DNA of 34,233 nucleotides, taken from positions 1-34,233 of the forward strand of contig JAAYQW010000016.1 of NCBI GenBank assembly GCA_012519115.1. The letters are read 5' to 3'. The notes below the pieces were generated by a model, which searched no databases, was not told where the DNA came from, and worked only from the letters and a program-made list of their open reading frames with translations. Below, piece by piece: positions 1 through 7,031 of this stretch (position 1 is its first letter; the number at the start of each line of letters is the position of its first letter). A program made the translations under genes and the position numbers. This stretch comes from Spirochaetales bacterium (GTDB lineage: Bacteria; Spirochaetota; Spirochaetia; Sphaerochaetales; Sphaerochaetaceae).

Positions 1-123
1 CCGCCGCAGTTCAAACAGATTCTCTTCGGTCTGATCCTGGTGGTGATGATGATCTGGCGACCTCAGGGTCTGCTCGGGCGTGAAGAGATCCGCTACGGCA
101 ACGAGGAAGGAGAGAAGTCATGA
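1..123 (+). CDS. livM: Branched-chain amino acid ABC transporter permease, C-terminal end (partial)
   Basis: An open frame enters from the left edge and stops at TGA 121-123, giving about 40 residues. They show a hydrophobic stretch followed by the WRPQGLLG-type tail that usually ends LivM inner-membrane permeases. The stop overlaps the livG start (ATGA at 120-123), as expected for livM-livG coupling. LivM would form the channel with LivH, powered by LivG and LivF. Identity rests on the short tail and on the two following genes, so LivM rather than another permease is an inference, though a strong one. Confidence 0.75.
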   Translation, partial: PPQFKQILFGLILVVMMIWRPQGLLGREEIRYGNEEGEKS

Positions 124-896
124 CCATCTTGGAAACGGAACGACTGACTCGGGCATACGGCGGAGTGATTGCGGTCAACAACGTGGATTTCCAAGTTGAA
201 GGCGGCCTCATCACCGGCCTCATCGGACCTAATGGAGCGGGAAAAACGACGCTGTTCAACAATATGACCGGCTTGGATACCCCTACCGGCGGGAAGGTTC
301 GCTTCATGGGCAAAGACATCACCGGCTTTCCCGCTCATAAGATCTGCCGTCTCGGAATCGCCCGGACGTTCCAGAACATCCGTCTCTTTAAAGATCTCAC
401 CGTTGCGGAGAACGTGATGATCGGTCGACACTTCAAGACCGGCAAGGATGAAACGAAAGGGCGTTTTCTCAACGCGCTGAGAAGCTACGTCCACATGAAA
501 GAGGAAGAGGATGCAATCTACGACAAGGCCCTTCTATGGCTTGATTTCTTTGATATGCACTCCTATCGGTGCGAAATGGCCAAGAACCTGCCGTATGGCA
601 AGCAGCGGGAGCTTGAAATCGCTCGAGCGCTTGCTACCGACCCCCAGCTCCTCTTCCTCGATGAGCCGGCGGCGGGGATGAACCCCCAGGAAACCGACCA
701 TCTGATTCGAATCATCCGGAAGATCCGGGAGCTTGGCATCACCGTCGTGCTGATTGAACATGATATGAAATTGGTGATGAATATCTGCGATTCGATCACC
801 GTGTTGAACTACGGACAGAAGCTTGCCGAGGGTACTCCTACAGAGATTCAGAGCAATCCTCAGGTGATTGAAGCGTATCTGGGAAAGGATGAATGA
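120..896 (+). CDS. livG: Branched-chain amino acid ABC transporter ATP-binding protein LivG
   Basis: A 258-residue ABC ATPase of the size usual for LivG. Walker A is GPNGAGKT at residues 36-43. The signature region has the LivG form YGKQRELEIARAL instead of a strict LSGGQ and runs into Walker B LLFLDEPAAGMN. The H-loop histidine is in VVLIEHDMKLVM. The protein is cytoplasmic, docks on the LivHM permeases and drives uptake of leucine, isoleucine and valine (or related amino acids) delivered by a periplasmic binding protein. The start overlaps the preceding permease stop by 4 bases, and the end overlaps livF by 4 bases, so the genes are translationally coupled. The exact substrate cannot be read from the sequence. 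Confidence 0.93.
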   Translation: MTILETERLTRAYGGVIAVNNVDFQVEGGLITGLIGPNGAGKTTLFNNMTGLDTPTGGKVRFMGKDITGFPAHKICRLGIARTFQNIRLFKDLTVAENVMIGRHFKTGKDETKGRFLNALRSYVHMKEEEDAIYDKALLWLDFFDMHSYRCEMAKNLPYGKQRELEIARALATDPQLLFLDEPAAGMNPQETDHLIRIIRKIRELGITVVLIEHDMKLVMNICDSITVLNYGQKLAEGTPTEIQSNPQVIEAYLGKDE

Positions 897-1630
897 TGAA
901 AGAACTGCTTGTCGTTGATGCTATCTCCGTTTCCTATGGCAATATCCGTGCCCTCAAAGAGGTTTCGATGCGTGTCTATGAGGGAGATATCGTCTGTCTG
1001 ATCGGTGCCAACGGAGCGGGAAAATCCACCCTCCTGAAAGCGATTGTCGGACTGGAACCTTTGGTTGAAGGTACGATCACCTTCGACGGAGAGACGATAT
1101 GTACCGCCAACCGGGGCCGTCATCTGACTACCGACCTGATCGCTTCGCGTGGAATCGCCCTCGTCCCGGAAGGTCGACGGGTATTTGCCGACATGACGGT
1201 GGAAGAGAATCTGGATATGGGTGCGTTCCTTGTCCGCGACGATAATCTCATCGCTCAGCGCAAGGAGGCGATGTATGATTTCTTCCCGATCCTCGGAGCG
1301 CGGAAGCGTCAAAAGACCCGCTCGCTCTCCGGAGGCGAGCAGCAGATGATGGCGATCGCCCGGGCGTTGATGAGCGGACCGAGGATGATTCTGTTGGATG
1401 AGCCGGGACTCGGTCTGGCGCCTTTGGTGGTTGCCGATATCTTTGAGAAGATCGATGTGATCAACAAGCAGGATGGAGTAACGGTCTTTCTGGTCGAGCA
1501 GAACGCCCGCATGGCCCTTCGCGCTTCCAAAGAGGGATATGTCATGGAAAACGGTCGAATCGTGCTGAGCGACAAGGCGGCCAATTTGCTGGAAGATGAG
1601 AAGGTTCGTAAAGCGTACCTGGGTGAATAA
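893..1630 (+). CDS. livF: Branched-chain amino acid ABC transporter ATP-binding protein LivF
   Basis: A 245-residue ABC ATPase and the second nucleotide-binding subunit of the Liv transporter. Visible motifs are Walker A GANGAGKST, signature LSGGEQQMMAIARAL, Walker B MILLDEPGLGLAP (the GLGLAP form is characteristic of LivF) and an EQN in place of the common H-loop EHD, also typical of LivF. It would form a heterodimer with LivG on the LivHM permease. The start ATG overlaps the livG stop (ATGA). A 57-base gap without a terminator follows before the CBS-ACT gene, so they are probably co-transcribed. Confidence 0.93.
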   Translation: MMKELLVVDAISVSYGNIRALKEVSMRVYEGDIVCLIGANGAGKSTLLKAIVGLEPLVEGTITFDGETICTANRGRHLTTDLIASRGIALVPEGRRVFADMTVEENLDMGAFLVRDDNLIAQRKEAMYDFFPILGARKRQKTRSLSGGEQQMMAIARALMSGPRMILLDEPGLGLAPLVVADIFEKIDVINKQDGVTVFLVEQNARMALRASKEGYVMENGRIVLSDKAANLLEDEKVRKAYLGE

Positions 1631-1687
1631 GAGTAGTATTTGAACGCAAGCTCATGTACCATGGAAGTGGAGAAAGGAGAGCCGATA

Positions 1688-2332
1688 ATGATTATTGAAC
1701 GAAGAATGTCCCGTAATCCGGTTGTTGCATCGCCGGATATGTCGATCTCCGAAGCGTCAGCGTTGATGAAGCAGGAGAAGGTTCATCGGCTGCCGGTCTT
1801 GGATAAAGATAAGAAGCTTGTTGGAATCATCACCGAGAAAGATATTCTCTATGCAACCCCGTCACCGATGAGCAGCCTCTCGATCCATGAGATGGCCTAC
1901 CTCTTGAGCAAGCTCACCGTGAAAAAACTGATGAGCAAGAACGTCGTGACGATCAGCAAAGACACGACGGTCGAAGAGGCCGCTCGATTGATGGTCGACC
2001 AGGATCTTTCCAGTCTTCCCGTGATGGAAGATGACAAGCTGATCGGCATCGTGACGAAAAGCGATATGTTCAAGATTCTTCTTGAACTCTTCGGAGCCCG
2101 CCATTTTGGTGTTCGCATCTCCTTCATCGTCGAAGACAAACCCGGAACGATCGCCAAAATCAGTCAAGCGCTCAGTGAAGCGGGAATCGATATCATCACT
2201 TTCGGAACGTTCATGGGCACCGATCCGACGAACGCGATCTGCACGATCAAGGTTCAAGGCGCTCCGATGAGCGAGATCGTCGAAATCGTCAAACCGTTCG
2301 TCATCCAGCTCCTGGATGTTCGGGAAGTATAA
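1688..2332 (+). CDS. CBS-domain pair plus ACT-domain protein (AcuB-like sensor)
   Basis: A protein of 214 residues. The first half carries two CBS motifs (MSRNPVVASPDMSISEA and MSKNVVTISKDTTVEEA, each followed by a hydrophobic VGIIT or IGIVTKSD strand). The last 75 residues look like an ACT domain, with a GVRISFIVEDKPG entry and a predicted beta-alpha-beta pattern. CBS pairs usually bind adenine nucleotides and ACT domains bind amino acids, so a regulatory sensor is likely. No enzyme domain is present. A TTG at 1640 is in frame, but ATG 1688 has the Shine-Dalgarno sequence (GGAGAAAGGAG at 1669-1679) and starts directly before the CBS fold. Its place after livGF suggests a link to branched-chain amino acid supply; that is inference. 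Confidence 0.85.
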   Translation: MIIERRMSRNPVVASPDMSISEASALMKQEKVHRLPVLDKDKKLVGIITEKDILYATPSPMSSLSIHEMAYLLSKLTVKKLMSKNVVTISKDTTVEEAARLMVDQDLSSLPVMEDDKLIGIVTKSDMFKILLELFGARHFGVRISFIVEDKPGTIAKISQALSEAGIDIITFGTFMGTDPTNAICTIKVQGAPMSEIVEIVKPFVIQLLDVREV

Positions 2333-3192
2333 TGGCGAAGAAGAAGCGATCACCCTCGTCAAGGAAGGACTCTCAAGGCGAGAGTCCTTCCGCTCGCAAA
2401 GAGCCAGTTGTCCTTGGTTACGATCCTTCCGCCGACTTTGGAGACATCTTGGAGAGCTGGGAGCGAAGCGGGACGCTGGAAGGGGTGACGAAGCAGATGA
2501 AGCGCTCGAAGAACGTTGAATTCTCCCGTTCCTTCGGAGAAATCCTGGAAGAGTGGGAGAACAAGGGCAAAAAGCCGGAAAAGAAGAAACCTCCGGAACC
2601 GATCAGAAAATCCGCCCCCTACAAACCGACCAAGGACTTCGGCGCCTTGCTCGAGGAGTTTGAGGGAACACAAAAACCCAAGACTCCTAAAAAGATGAAG
2701 CGGCAATCAAAAAAGGAACATGAAATAAAAAAGCTCGTGGCGAGCGTCGAGATGGAAGAAGCCCTTCAAGATCGGCAAGAAAGCGGTGCGACGTGGTCCT
2801 TTGCCGATACGTATCGTAAATGGAATGAGATCGGTGATGAAGAGGCCGCACTGAAGAAGGCGGCGAAAGAGAAAGCGAAGAAATCCCGGCCTGAAGAACC
2901 CACCTTGAGCGCCTTGCGCCAGATGTTGCCCCAAGTGACGTTGGATTTGCATGGAATGACAGTCAGCGAGGCGGGGGTTGAGGCGAAAAAATTCCTCGCT
3001 ACCGCAAAAGAGCACAAGATCCGAAAACTCGCCTTCATCGTCGGGAAGGGTCTGCACAATGAAATAGGGTATTCGCTGATTCGAGAGGAGATTGAACGGA
3101 TTCTTCGCCTCAGCAGGAATGTGACGGAGTTCTACTCCCCTCCGGCACGCTACGGCGGCAGCGGAGTGATCTGGGTCATCCTGAAGAGATGA
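2332..3192 (+). CDS. Smr-domain protein with a repeated FGxILExWE motif
   Basis: A protein of 286 residues. The C-terminal 85 residues form an Smr domain, with TLDLHGMT at 203-210, VGKGLHN at 238-243 and a GGSGVIWVIL end. Smr domains are found in MutS2 and in stand-alone proteins and act as nucleases or nucleic-acid binding modules. The N-terminal 200 residues are highly charged, lysine-rich and probably mostly disordered. They contain four spaced copies of a short motif (residues 34-47, 66-79, 101-112 and 155-168) built on an aromatic-acidic core, FG-[DEA]-[IL]-L-E-x-[WF]-E. The start ATG shares a base with the preceding stop, so translation is coupled. A perfect 12-bp hairpin lies in codons 11-20. 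The substrate is unknown. Confidence 0.88.
   Translation: MAKKKRSPSSRKDSQGESPSARKEPVVLGYDPSADFGDILESWERSGTLEGVTKQMKRSKNVEFSRSFGEILEEWENKGKKPEKKKPPEPIRKSAPYKPTKDFGALLEEFEGTQKPKTPKKMKRQSKKEHEIKKLVASVEMEEALQDRQESGATWSFADTYRKWNEIGDEEAALKKAAKEKAKKSRPEEPTLSALRQMLPQVTLDLHGMTVSEAGVEAKKFLATAKEHKIRKLAFIVGKGLHNEIGYSLIREEIERILRLSRNVTEFYSPPARYGGSGVIWVILKR
2363..2391. other. Perfect 12-bp stem-loop inside the start of the Smr gene
   Basis: GGAAGGACTCTC at 2363-2374 is exactly complementary in reverse to 2380-2391, with a 5-base loop AAGGC. It lies about 30 bases into the Smr reading frame. No T-run follows, so it is not a standard terminator. It could slow ribosomes, protect an mRNA end or act as an attenuator; its function is not known. 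Confidence 0.7.
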
Positions 3193-3193
3193 A

Positions 3194-3220
3194 AAAGCGG
3201 CTGGAACTTCCAGCCGCTTT
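3194..3220. terminator. Bidirectional intrinsic terminator between the Smr gene and infA
   Basis: Arms AAAGCGGCTGG (3194-3204) and CCAGCCGCTTT (3210-3220) pair perfectly over 11 bp around the loop AACTT. On the minus strand the hairpin is followed by five T residues, so it is strongest as the infA terminator. On the plus strand it begins 2 bases after the Smr stop codon and has three T residues. Confidence 0.9.
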
Positions 3221-3234
3221 GTAATATCATACGT

Positions 3235-3453
3235 TTATCGCTCGCGGTAAATGATTCGGCCTTTCGTCAAATCATATGGTGAGAGCGCTACCCGGACCGA
3301 ATCTCCGGGAACAATTCGAATATAGTGTTTGCGCATCTTGCCCGAAAGGTGGGCGAGAATGACGTGATTATTCTGCAGTTCAACGCGGAACATCGTATTA
3401 GGCAGTGCTTCGCGCACGATTCCTTCAACTTCGATTGCTTCTTCTTTAGCCAC
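3235..3453 (-). CDS. infA: Translation initiation factor IF-1
   Basis: A 72-residue protein, the standard IF-1 length, consisting of one OB fold. Recognisable blocks are [30 protein letters not shown] and [20 protein letters not shown]-1 binds the ribosomal A site during initiation, together with IF-2 and IF-3. The start is a GTG at 3451-3453, preceded by a strong AGGAGG Shine-Dalgarno sequence. The gene has its own promoter in the short gap behind the symporter gene and ends at a strong hairpin terminator. Isolation from ribosomal protein genes is common for infA in many phyla. Confidence 0.97.
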   Translation of the reverse strand: MAKEEAIEVEGIVREALPNTMFRVELQNNHVILAHLSGKMRKHYIRIVPGDSVRVALSPYDLTKGRIIYRER

Positions 3454-3488
3454 AAATCCTCCTAAATTACTTGCTCTAAAGCGTTGAA

Positions 3489-3517
3489 ATTGTAAACGTA
3501 CAACAAATTATAGTCAA
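3489..3517 (-). promoter_or_regulatory. Promoter of infA (TTGACT-17-TACAAT)
   Basis: On the minus strand, a -35 TTGACT (3512-3517) and a -10 TACAAT (3489-3494) are separated by 17 bases. The -35 box overlaps the stop codon of the upstream symporter gene. The predicted start near 3482 gives a leader of about 28 bases containing AGGAGG. Confidence 0.7.
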
Positions 3518-4899
3518 GCGCCGAAGATGTCGACGTATCCGAGGATCCACAGGACGAAGACTATGAGGGGCAGGCCATACTTGAAGTACGGTTTGAAGAT
3601 CTTCGGGAACATAGCCCCTTCGGTGCCTTTATCCGCCTCGGCGATGAAACTGTCCCAGCCCCATCCATACTTCCAACTCGTATAGAGAGAAAAGATCAAG
3701 GCGCCGATCGGCAGGATGTTGGAGCTGATGATGAAATCTTCCAGATCCAAGACTCCGCTTCCCGGACCGAGCGGCTGGAACGATGCAAAGACGTTGAAAC
3801 CGAGAATCGCCGGTAAACCGAGAACGACCATTGCCAGACCATTGTAGATCGCCGCTTTTCGGCGGGAGACCCCATGTACATCGATCCAATAGCTGACGAT
3901 ATTCTCGAACACCGCGATGACCGTCGAAAGCGCGGCAAAACTCATGAAGAGAAAGAACAACGATCCCCAGAATCGACCGCCACGCATCTGGTTGAAGATG
4001 TTGGGCAGGGTGATGAACAGTAAAGACGGGCCGGCACCCGCTTCGACGTTGAATGCAAACGCCGCCGGGAAGATGATCAGGCCGGCAAGGAGCGCTACGA
4101 ACGTATCAAGACCGATGATTCGGATGGACTCGCCGGTGAGTCGATATTTGTCGCTGGTGTAGGAGCCGAAAATCGAGATCGATCCGATTCCGAGGCTCAG
4201 GGTGAAAAACGCCTGGTTCATCGCTGCATAGACCGCATTGCCCACTCCCGCCTCCGCCATCCGGGCGAAGTTCGGAATCAGGTAGAACTTAAGTCCTTCG
4301 GCCGCACCTTTCAGAGCGATCGAGTTTCCCGCCAAGATGATTAGGAGGAAAAACAGTCCGACCATCATGTACTTGGTGATCTGCTCAACACCTTTCTGCA
4401 GACCGATGCCGACGGGAATCATCCCGAGAATGATTCCCAGCACGGTCCAGAAGATCATATATCCGGGTTGACCGAGCATTTCTCCGAATACTCCGGCGAC
4501 TCCGGCGGCGTCCAAGCCGACAAACCCTCCGCCAAGGGTTTTAAAGAGGTAGGCGAGCACCCAGCCGGTCACCATCACATAGAAACTCATCAGAACATAG
4601 TTGCCGGCGATCGCTACATGTCCGTACCAATGCCAGCCTTTTTTTTCCGGGGTCAAGGTCTTGAAGGACAGACCGATATTCTGTTTGCTTGCCCGCCCGA
4701 TCGCCAGCTCCATGACCATCACCGGGAGTCCCAGGATTACCAAAAAGAGGAGGTAAATCAAGACAAACGCCGCTCCGCCGTACCGGCCGGTGATAAACGG
4801 AAAGCGCCACACGTTTCCCAGTCCGATCGCACACCCTGCGGACAGTAAGATGAAGCCCAGACGGCTTCCGAGTACTTCTCGTTTCTGTGAGTTGTCCAT
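3514..4899 (-). CDS. Sodium-dependent amino acid symporter, neurotransmitter:sodium symporter (SNF) family
   Basis: A 461-residue integral membrane protein with 11-12 predicted helices, the length of bacterial LeuT/MhsT-type transporters. The first helix carries the unwound sodium and substrate motif AGCAIGLGNVWRFP. The family couples inward sodium flow to uptake of an amino acid. The gene is divergent from the glyA-gcv operon across a 166-base AT-rich gap, so glycine, serine or alanine are reasonable substrates, but the sequence does not settle this. The start ATG has AAGAGAG about 10 bases upstream. No terminator separates it from infA, so read-through into infA is possible. Confidence 0.93.
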   Translation of the reverse strand: MDNSQKREVLGSRLGFILLSAGCAIGLGNVWRFPFITGRYGGAAFVLIYLLFLVILGLPVMVMELAIGRASKQNIGLSFKTLTPEKKGWHWYGHVAIAGNYVLMSFYVMVTGWVLAYLFKTLGGGFVGLDAAGVAGVFGEMLGQPGYMIFWTVLGIILGMIPVGIGLQKGVEQITKYMMVGLFFLLIILAGNSIALKGAAEGLKFYLIPNFARMAEAGVGNAVYAAMNQAFFTLSLGIGSISIFGSYTSDKYRLTGESIRIIGLDTFVALLAGLIIFPAAFAFNVEAGAGPSLLFITLPNIFNQMRGGRFWGSLFFLFMSFAALSTVIAVFENIVSYWIDVHGVSRRKAAIYNGLAMVVLGLPAILGFNVFASFQPLGPGSGVLDLEDFIISSNILPIGALIFSLYTSWKYGWGWDSFIAEADKGTEGAMFPKIFKPYFKYGLPLIVFVLWILGYVDIFGA

Positions 4900-4924
4900 A
4901 CGCTACACTCTCTTATGCTGAATT

Positions 4925-4941
4925 TGTATCGATTTGATACA
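4925..4941. promoter_or_regulatory. Possible operator dyad upstream of the symporter gene
   Basis: TGTATC (4925-4930) and GATACA (4936-4941) form a perfect 6-bp inverted repeat with a 5-base centre. It lies 26 bases before the symporter start, in the divergent gap shared with glyA (4900-5065). The rest of the gap is AT-rich with several possible -10 boxes. I see no glycine riboswitch. A binding site for a regulator is an inference from symmetry alone. Confidence 0.35.
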
Positions 4942-5005
4942 TACATGCAATTTTATAAAAAATCGTTAAAAATGCAACATTATAATACAAATAAAACCCG
5001 TTTTG

Positions 5006-5034
5006 TTGACATCGATTGGTTTCATCGGCAAGAT
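5006..5034 (+). promoter_or_regulatory. Promoter of the glyA-gcv operon (TTGACA-17-CAAGAT)
   Basis: A perfect -35 TTGACA at 5006-5011 is followed, 17 bases on, by a weak -10 CAAGAT (5029-5034). This gives a leader of roughly 25 bases before ATG 5066, with GCGAGGT as Shine-Dalgarno. The box overlaps an in-frame TTG at 5003, which argues against that TTG being the start codon. Confidence 0.55.
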
Positions 5035-5065
5035 ACGTAGAAAAGAATATACAGCGAGGTCGAAT

Positions 5066-6586
5066 ATGCAGCAAACAAGCGCTCTGGGAAAATACATTCA
5101 AGAATATGGAACTGAAAATGAAGCGATGATCGGGTTTGTTGCGAACTTGGATCTCATCGCCAAGGTGGATGACCGGATCGCCGCCCGAATCGTGAACGAA
5201 TTGAGCGATCAACGTACCCACCTGAAGCTCATAGCCAGTGAAAACTATTCCTCCCTTGCCTCCCAAGCGGCGATGGGAAACTTGTTGACGGATAAATACA
5301 GTGAAGGCTTCGCATACCATCGCTTCTACGCCGGCTGCGATAACGTCGATGCGATCGAGGAGCGCGGCTCCACCTACGCCAAAGAGCTGTTTGGAGCTCA
5401 GCACGCCTATGTCCAGCCGCATAGCGGAGCGGATGCCAACTTGGTGGCGTATTGGGCGATTCTCAACACGAAGGTCACGGTTCCTTCCTTGGAAGAGATC
5501 GGCATCTCCAATCCCGCCGATCTGAATAGAGATGATTGGAACAAGATTCGTCATGCGGTGGGAAATCAGAAACTGCTCGGTCTGGATTACTATTCCGGCG
5601 GTCACCTGACCCACGGATATCGGCAGAATATCAGCGCCCAGATGTTTGATGCGTATTCCTATTGCGTCGATAAAGAGACCGGGCTCTTGGATTATGATGC
5701 GATCGAACGCCAGGCGCTTGAACTGAAGCCGTTGATCCTGCTTGCCGGCTACAGTGCGTATCCTCGGGCGATAAACTTCAAACGCCTTTCGGAAATCGCG
5801 AAAAAAGCGGGTTCGGTCTTTATGGTGGACATGGCCCACTTTGCCGGTCTCGTCGCCGGGAGGGTGTTTGCCGGCGAGTATGATCCGGTGGCTTGGGCGG
5901 ATGTGGTGACCACCACTACGCATAAAACCCTCCGTGGTCCCCGTGGGGGATTGGTCCTGTGCACCGAAGAGTATGCCGAGAGCGTCGATAAAGGATGTCC
6001 CCTCGTCCTCGGCGGACCGCTCCCGCATGTGATGGCCGCAAAAGCGGTCGCATTGAAAGAGGCTCTGGATCCTTCTTTCACCGACTATGCTCATAAGATC
6101 GTCGAAAACTCCCGAGCGTTGGCCAAGGCGTGCATCGATGAAGGAATCACGGTCGCCACCGGCGGAACGGATAACCATCTCATGCTGTTGGACGTGCGTT
6201 CCTTCGGTCTCAACGGTCGTCAAGCGGAAAGCGCCCTGCGCGAGGCGGGGATGACCCTCAACCGAAACAGTCTTCCGTTCGATCCCAACGGACCGTGGTA
6301 CACCAGCGGCCTGAGAATCGGTACGCCGGCGCTCACGACCCTCGGAATGGGGGAGCGCGAGATGAAAGAGGTCGCCTCCATCATTGCTTTGGTGTTGAAG
6401 AACACGAAACCGGTCATCCTGACCAAAGGCGAGAACGCCGGCCAGCCTTCAAAGGCTCGTGCGGTGACGGAACCGAATGCCAGAAAAGAAGCAAATGAGC
6501 GTGTTCTTGCGCTGTTGAGCAAATTCGTGCTGTATCCGCAATTGGATCTGCAGTTTTTGCAAACGGCTTTTCCACTCGACAAGTAA
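5066..6586 (+). CDS. glyA: Serine hydroxymethyltransferase, long Chlamydia/spirochaete type
   Basis: Converts serine and tetrahydrofolate to glycine and methylene-tetrahydrofolate, using PLP. Length is 506 residues against about 420 for the E. coli type. It has an N-terminal extension and an insert after the HSGADANL block, the arrangement I know from chlamydial enzymes. The PLP-binding lysine is K287 in TTTTHKTLRGPRGG. Other landmarks are LIASENYSS, GGHLTHG and GGTDNHLM. ATG 5066 follows GCGAGGT and a promoter; an in-frame TTG at 5003 lies on the -35 box and is rejected. It heads an operon with gcvH and gcvPAB, so glycine made or used here can be exchanged with the glycine cleavage complex. 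Confidence 0.96.
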   Translation: MQQTSALGKYIQEYGTENEAMIGFVANLDLIAKVDDRIAARIVNELSDQRTHLKLIASENYSSLASQAAMGNLLTDKYSEGFAYHRFYAGCDNVDAIEERGSTYAKELFGAQHAYVQPHSGADANLVAYWAILNTKVTVPSLEEIGISNPADLNRDDWNKIRHAVGNQKLLGLDYYSGGHLTHGYRQNISAQMFDAYSYCVDKETGLLDYDAIERQALELKPLILLAGYSAYPRAINFKRLSEIAKKAGSVFMVDMAHFAGLVAGRVFAGEYDPVAWADVVTTTTHKTLRGPRGGLVLCTEEYAESVDKGCPLVLGGPLPHVMAAKAVALKEALDPSFTDYAHKIVENSRALAKACIDEGITVATGGTDNHLMLLDVRSFGLNGRQAESALREAGMTLNRNSLPFDPNGPWYTSGLRIGTPALTTLGMGEREMKEVASIIALVLKNTKPVILTKGENAGQPSKARAVTEPNARKEANERVLALLSKFVLYPQLDLQFLQTAFPLDK

Positions 6587-6628
6587 GGGGGAGAATGGTA
6601 GCATTGACACGTTACGCGGAGGAGTAAG

Positions 6629-7012
6629 ATGAGCAGGATTTTAGATACGTTGCGCTATAGCAAGGATCATGAATGGGTTCGCATCGAAGGTGAAAAAGCG
6701 TATGTCGGCATCACTGATTACGCCCAGGACGAGCTCGGGGAGATCGTGTTCGTCGAACTGCCTCCGATTGGTGAACGGTATAAAAAAGATGAGGAGATCT
6801 CCTCGGTCGAGTCGGTGAAAGCAGCCAGTCCGATCATCAACCCGATTGAAGGAGTCGTCCTTGAAGCGAATGAAGATCTTGACGGTTCTCCGGAATTGAT
6901 CAACGAAGACTGTTATGCGAACCATCTGTACGTTCTCGGGTCTTTTTCTCAAGAAGATTATGACTCCATGATGGACGGCAACGAATACAAAACCTACCTA
7001 GCCTCGCTGTAA
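6629..7012 (+). CDS. gcvH: Glycine cleavage system H protein
   Basis: A 127-residue lipoyl carrier of the glycine cleavage complex. The lipoylated lysine is K64 in the ESVKAAS motif, in the usual position. The protein carries the aminomethyl group from P protein to T protein and its lipoyl arm is reoxidised by L protein. The start ATG has a strong GGAGGAG at 6618-6624. The gene lies 42 bases after glyA and 19 bases before gcvPA, in one operon. No lipoate ligase or synthase is in the window. Confidence 0.97.
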   Translation: MSRILDTLRYSKDHEWVRIEGEKAYVGITDYAQDELGEIVFVELPPIGERYKKDEEISSVESVKAASPIINPIEGVVLEANEDLDGSPELINEDCYANHLYVLGSFSQEDYDSMMDGNEYKTYLASL

Positions 7013-7031
7013 GCAAGAGGCGGAGCATCAC

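Noticed and set aside
1640-1687. TTG start of the CBS-ACT gene at 1640
   Set aside because: The 16 additional residues do not look like part of the CBS fold, and the good Shine-Dalgarno sequence (1669-1679) would lie inside the coding region instead of before ATG 1688.
4900-5065. Glycine riboswitch upstream of glyA
   Set aside because: The leader after the likely promoter is only about 25 bases, and none of the conserved aptamer helices or their typical purine-rich core can be seen in the gap.
4913-6223. A long open frame of 436 codons antisense to glyA
   Set aside because: The plus strand here has the complete, motif-rich glyA. The antisense frame has no recognisable domain and arises from codon bias, as do the long antisense frames opposite rsh (14850-16133) and the GNAT-like copies (28364-29491 and 30090-30860).
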